DNA from: an uncultured Halieaceae bacterium
Lineage (GTDB): Bacteria; Pseudomonadota; Gammaproteobacteria; Pseudomonadales; Halieaceae
Direction: 5' to 3'
Length of the DNA: 64,000 nucleotides
Assembly: GCA_913045375.1 (NCBI GenBank)
Contig: CAJWQE010000003.1
Location: 1 to 64,000 of the forward strand
In this document: one piece after another, positions 60,617-64,000 of the stretch
Numbering within the stretch: position 1 is the stretch's first letter
How the letters are laid out: every line of letters begins with the position of its first letter
Translations under genes and position numbers: made by a program
The notes under the pieces: generated by a model
What the model saw: only the letters and a program-made list of their open reading frames with translations
Database searches by the model: none
What the model was told of the DNA's origin: nothing

Positions 60617-61432
60617 CTATTGATGATAGTGGGGCTCTAATACGCCCAAAGCCAAGGCGATCAGAAGCCCCACAGCAAAACTCGCGGTCAATTTAACGCG
60701 GTCGTGACTGTGGAACTGGACTTCCGGCAGGAGATCCGCAAGCGCAATGCAGATGAAGGCGCCTGCGGAAAACGCGAGAGCCGCCGGGAGCACGCTGGCT
60801 ATCGGTCCACTGAATCCTAAATAGAACAGGATCGCCGAAATCGGGCAGAGCAGCGCAAACAGCGTATTAGCAATGCCCCGGTGTTTTTCGCTCCAGCCAT
60901 CCAAACGCATCATGGTTTCAATCGACAGTGCATCCAGCGGCTTGTGCAGCAAGATAGCAACGAACACACCGAGACCGGGCAATAACAGTGAATCCACCTC
61001 CACACGGAGAATCGCACCTAAGGCAACCCCATCGAGAATGGTGTGGATGCTCAGCCCCAGAAACAGGCCCATCCAACCCACGTCGCGCGGCGGATGCGCA
61101 TGGTTGTGCGCATGGGCGTGATCATGCTCATTGCCGTATAAGCAATCATCACCACCTGTCGCAATGTCGTGCTGATGAAAATGGAACAAACGCAACAGCA
61201 ACAACATAAAGACCAAACCACCCACGACAAAATACATGGTGTGGTCGATGGACTGGCCCAGTTCAACGCTGTGGGGAATCAGATGAAAACCGGCGACACC
61301 CAGCATCAAGCCAGCCACAAGACTCATAACGAGCTGAGTTTGCACATGCGTGAGGGCAAAGCGCCGTGGCAACCACCCTCCAATACACGAGGCGACAAAT
61401 AAAGCAGTGCTGTAAGCCAGAAGCGTTGTCAT
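60617..61432 (-). CDS. ZIP family metal transporter
   Basis: ZIP transporter of 271 residues with eight hydrophobic segments. A histidine-rich cytosolic loop (EHDHAHAHNHAHPP, about 102-115) separates TM3 and TM4, and the metal sites are in LSIHTILDGVALGA and LLHKPLDALSIETMM. ZIP proteins import Zn2+ and other divalent cations into the cytoplasm. The gene lies 13 nt downstream of proB on the same strand and so may be transcribed with it. Confidence 0.92.
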   Translation of the reverse strand: MTTLLAYSTALFVASCIGGWLPRRFALTHVQTQLVMSLVAGLMLGVAGFHLIPHSVELGQSIDHTMYFVVGGLVFMLLLLRLFHFHQHDIATGGDDCLYGNEHDHAHAHNHAHPPRDVGWMGLFLGLSIHTILDGVALGAILRVEVDSLLLPGLGVFVAILLHKPLDALSIETMMRLDGWSEKHRGIANTLFALLCPISAILFYLGFSGPIASVLPAALAFSAGAFICIALADLLPEVQFHSHDRVKLTASFAVGLLIALALGVLEPHYHQ

Positions 61433-61445
61433 GAAATCCTATCCG

Positions 61446-63769
<2,324 letters not shown>

Positions 63770-63809
63770 TCACTCCCGCAAGCTCTCGCTCACACACCAG
63801 TCGTGAACC

Positions 63810-63844
63810 AAAAAAAAAGCCCCGTCGACTGACAGGGCTTTTGC
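63810..63844 (-). terminator. Rho-independent terminator between rpmA and obg
   Basis: On the minus strand GCCCTGTC and GACGGGGC pair (one G-T wobble) around AGTC, followed by TTTTTTTTT. It lies 17 nt after the rpmA stop codon and about 45 nt before the obg start. Confidence 0.9.
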
Positions 63845-63860
63845 GAAAACTATGCTGCTA

Positions 63861-64000
63861 TCAGCCTGTCACAATGCGAACTTGCTTACGATTTTGCGGT
63901 CCGCCTGTGTAGAACTCAACTTTACCGTCTGCAGTTGCAAACAATGTGTGGTCTTTGCCTACACGAACGTTAGCGCCTGCGTGGAACTTTGTACCGCGCT
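63861..64000 (-). CDS. rpmA: 50S ribosomal protein L27, 5' part outside window
   Basis: The C-terminal 45 residues of L27. [20 protein letters not shown] matches the ribosomal family's most conserved segment, and the protein ends [10 protein letters not shown]. The gene order rpmA-obg-proB is the standard one in gammaproteobacteria. The 5' end (with N-terminal residues and, usually, rplU upstream) lies beyond the window. Confidence 0.95.
   Translation of the reverse strand, partial: RGTKFHAGANVRVGKDHTLFATADGKVEFYTGGPQNRKQVRIVTG

Overview
The window is about 64 kb of dense, gap-poor bacterial chromosome with moderately GC-rich coding sequence. It holds about 55 protein genes, most with clear Shine-Dalgarno sites and many with 1-4 nt start/stop overlaps. 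Gene content points to a marine gammaproteobacterium, most likely of the OM60/NOR5 (Halieaceae) group. The indicators are TonB-dependent receptors, BCCT transporters, a DmdA-type demethylase, many acyl-CoA dehydrogenases and crotonases, two photolyase-family proteins, and the rpmA-obg-proB housekeeping block. The taxonomic call is inference from gene content; no rRNA lies in the window. I saw no tRNA, rRNA, CRISPR array, insertion sequence or prophage gene.

Layout. 0-6.1 kb: truncated crotonase, exported amidase, lipoprotein carboxylesterase and a two-subunit acyl-CoA dehydrogenase pair (all minus strand). 6.2-8.5 kb: LysE exporter and a sulfite-oxidase/cytochrome c fusion. 8.4-17.2 kb (minus): second lipoprotein esterase, SDR, BCCT transporter, TPR-sulfotransferase and a TonB receptor. 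17.4-25.9 kb: FAD oxidoreductase; a choline-to-betaine type operon (betB, phosphodiesterase, GMC dehydrogenase, short BCCT-like protein); MFS transporter. 25.9-27.2 kb: CoA-binding protein and crotonase. 27.2-31.8 kb: an SGNH/TPR protein divergent from carbamoyltransferase, SxtJ-like and DUF5989-like genes, a module resembling sxtI-J-K-L of saxitoxin clusters but in a non-cyanobacterial setting. 31.8-33.4 kb: GNAT, crotonase, small Tat-signal-like protein. 33.5-39.7 kb (minus): a one-carbon block of crotonase, MetF-like reductase, DmdA, formaldehyde dehydrogenase and S-formylglutathione hydrolase, with an OxyR-like regulator upstream. 39.9-43.9 kb: a probable iota-class carbonic anhydrase, SulP anion transporter and rhodanese, then a gamma-class carbonic anhydrase-like protein and an EamA exporter. 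43.9-46.0 kb: 2OG-Fe(II) oxygenase coupled to a nucleoside transporter. 46.0-46.9 kb: the only long gap, with an AT-rich island. 46.9-55.6 kb: Oar-like TonB receptor, Old Yellow Enzyme, Cry-DASH with DUF2256, FeS-type photolyase and M19 dipeptidase. 55.7-59.3 kb: three acyl-CoA dehydrogenases. 59.4-64 kb: hemH, ZIP transporter, proB, obg and the 3' part of rpmA.

How it works together. The region looks like the metabolic repertoire of a surface-ocean heterotroph. It takes up and oxidises methylated osmolytes (choline, betaine, probably DMSP), disposes of the resulting C1 units through folate and glutathione-dependent formaldehyde oxidation, oxidises acyl-CoAs, handles sulfite, repairs UV damage, and apparently moves and interconverts bicarbonate and CO2. 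The points most worth following up are the sxtIJKL-like carbamoylation module, the iota-CA/SulP operon facing an OxyR-like regulator that lacks its peroxide-sensing cysteine but keeps an OxyR-type operator, and the DmdA-centred C1 block.
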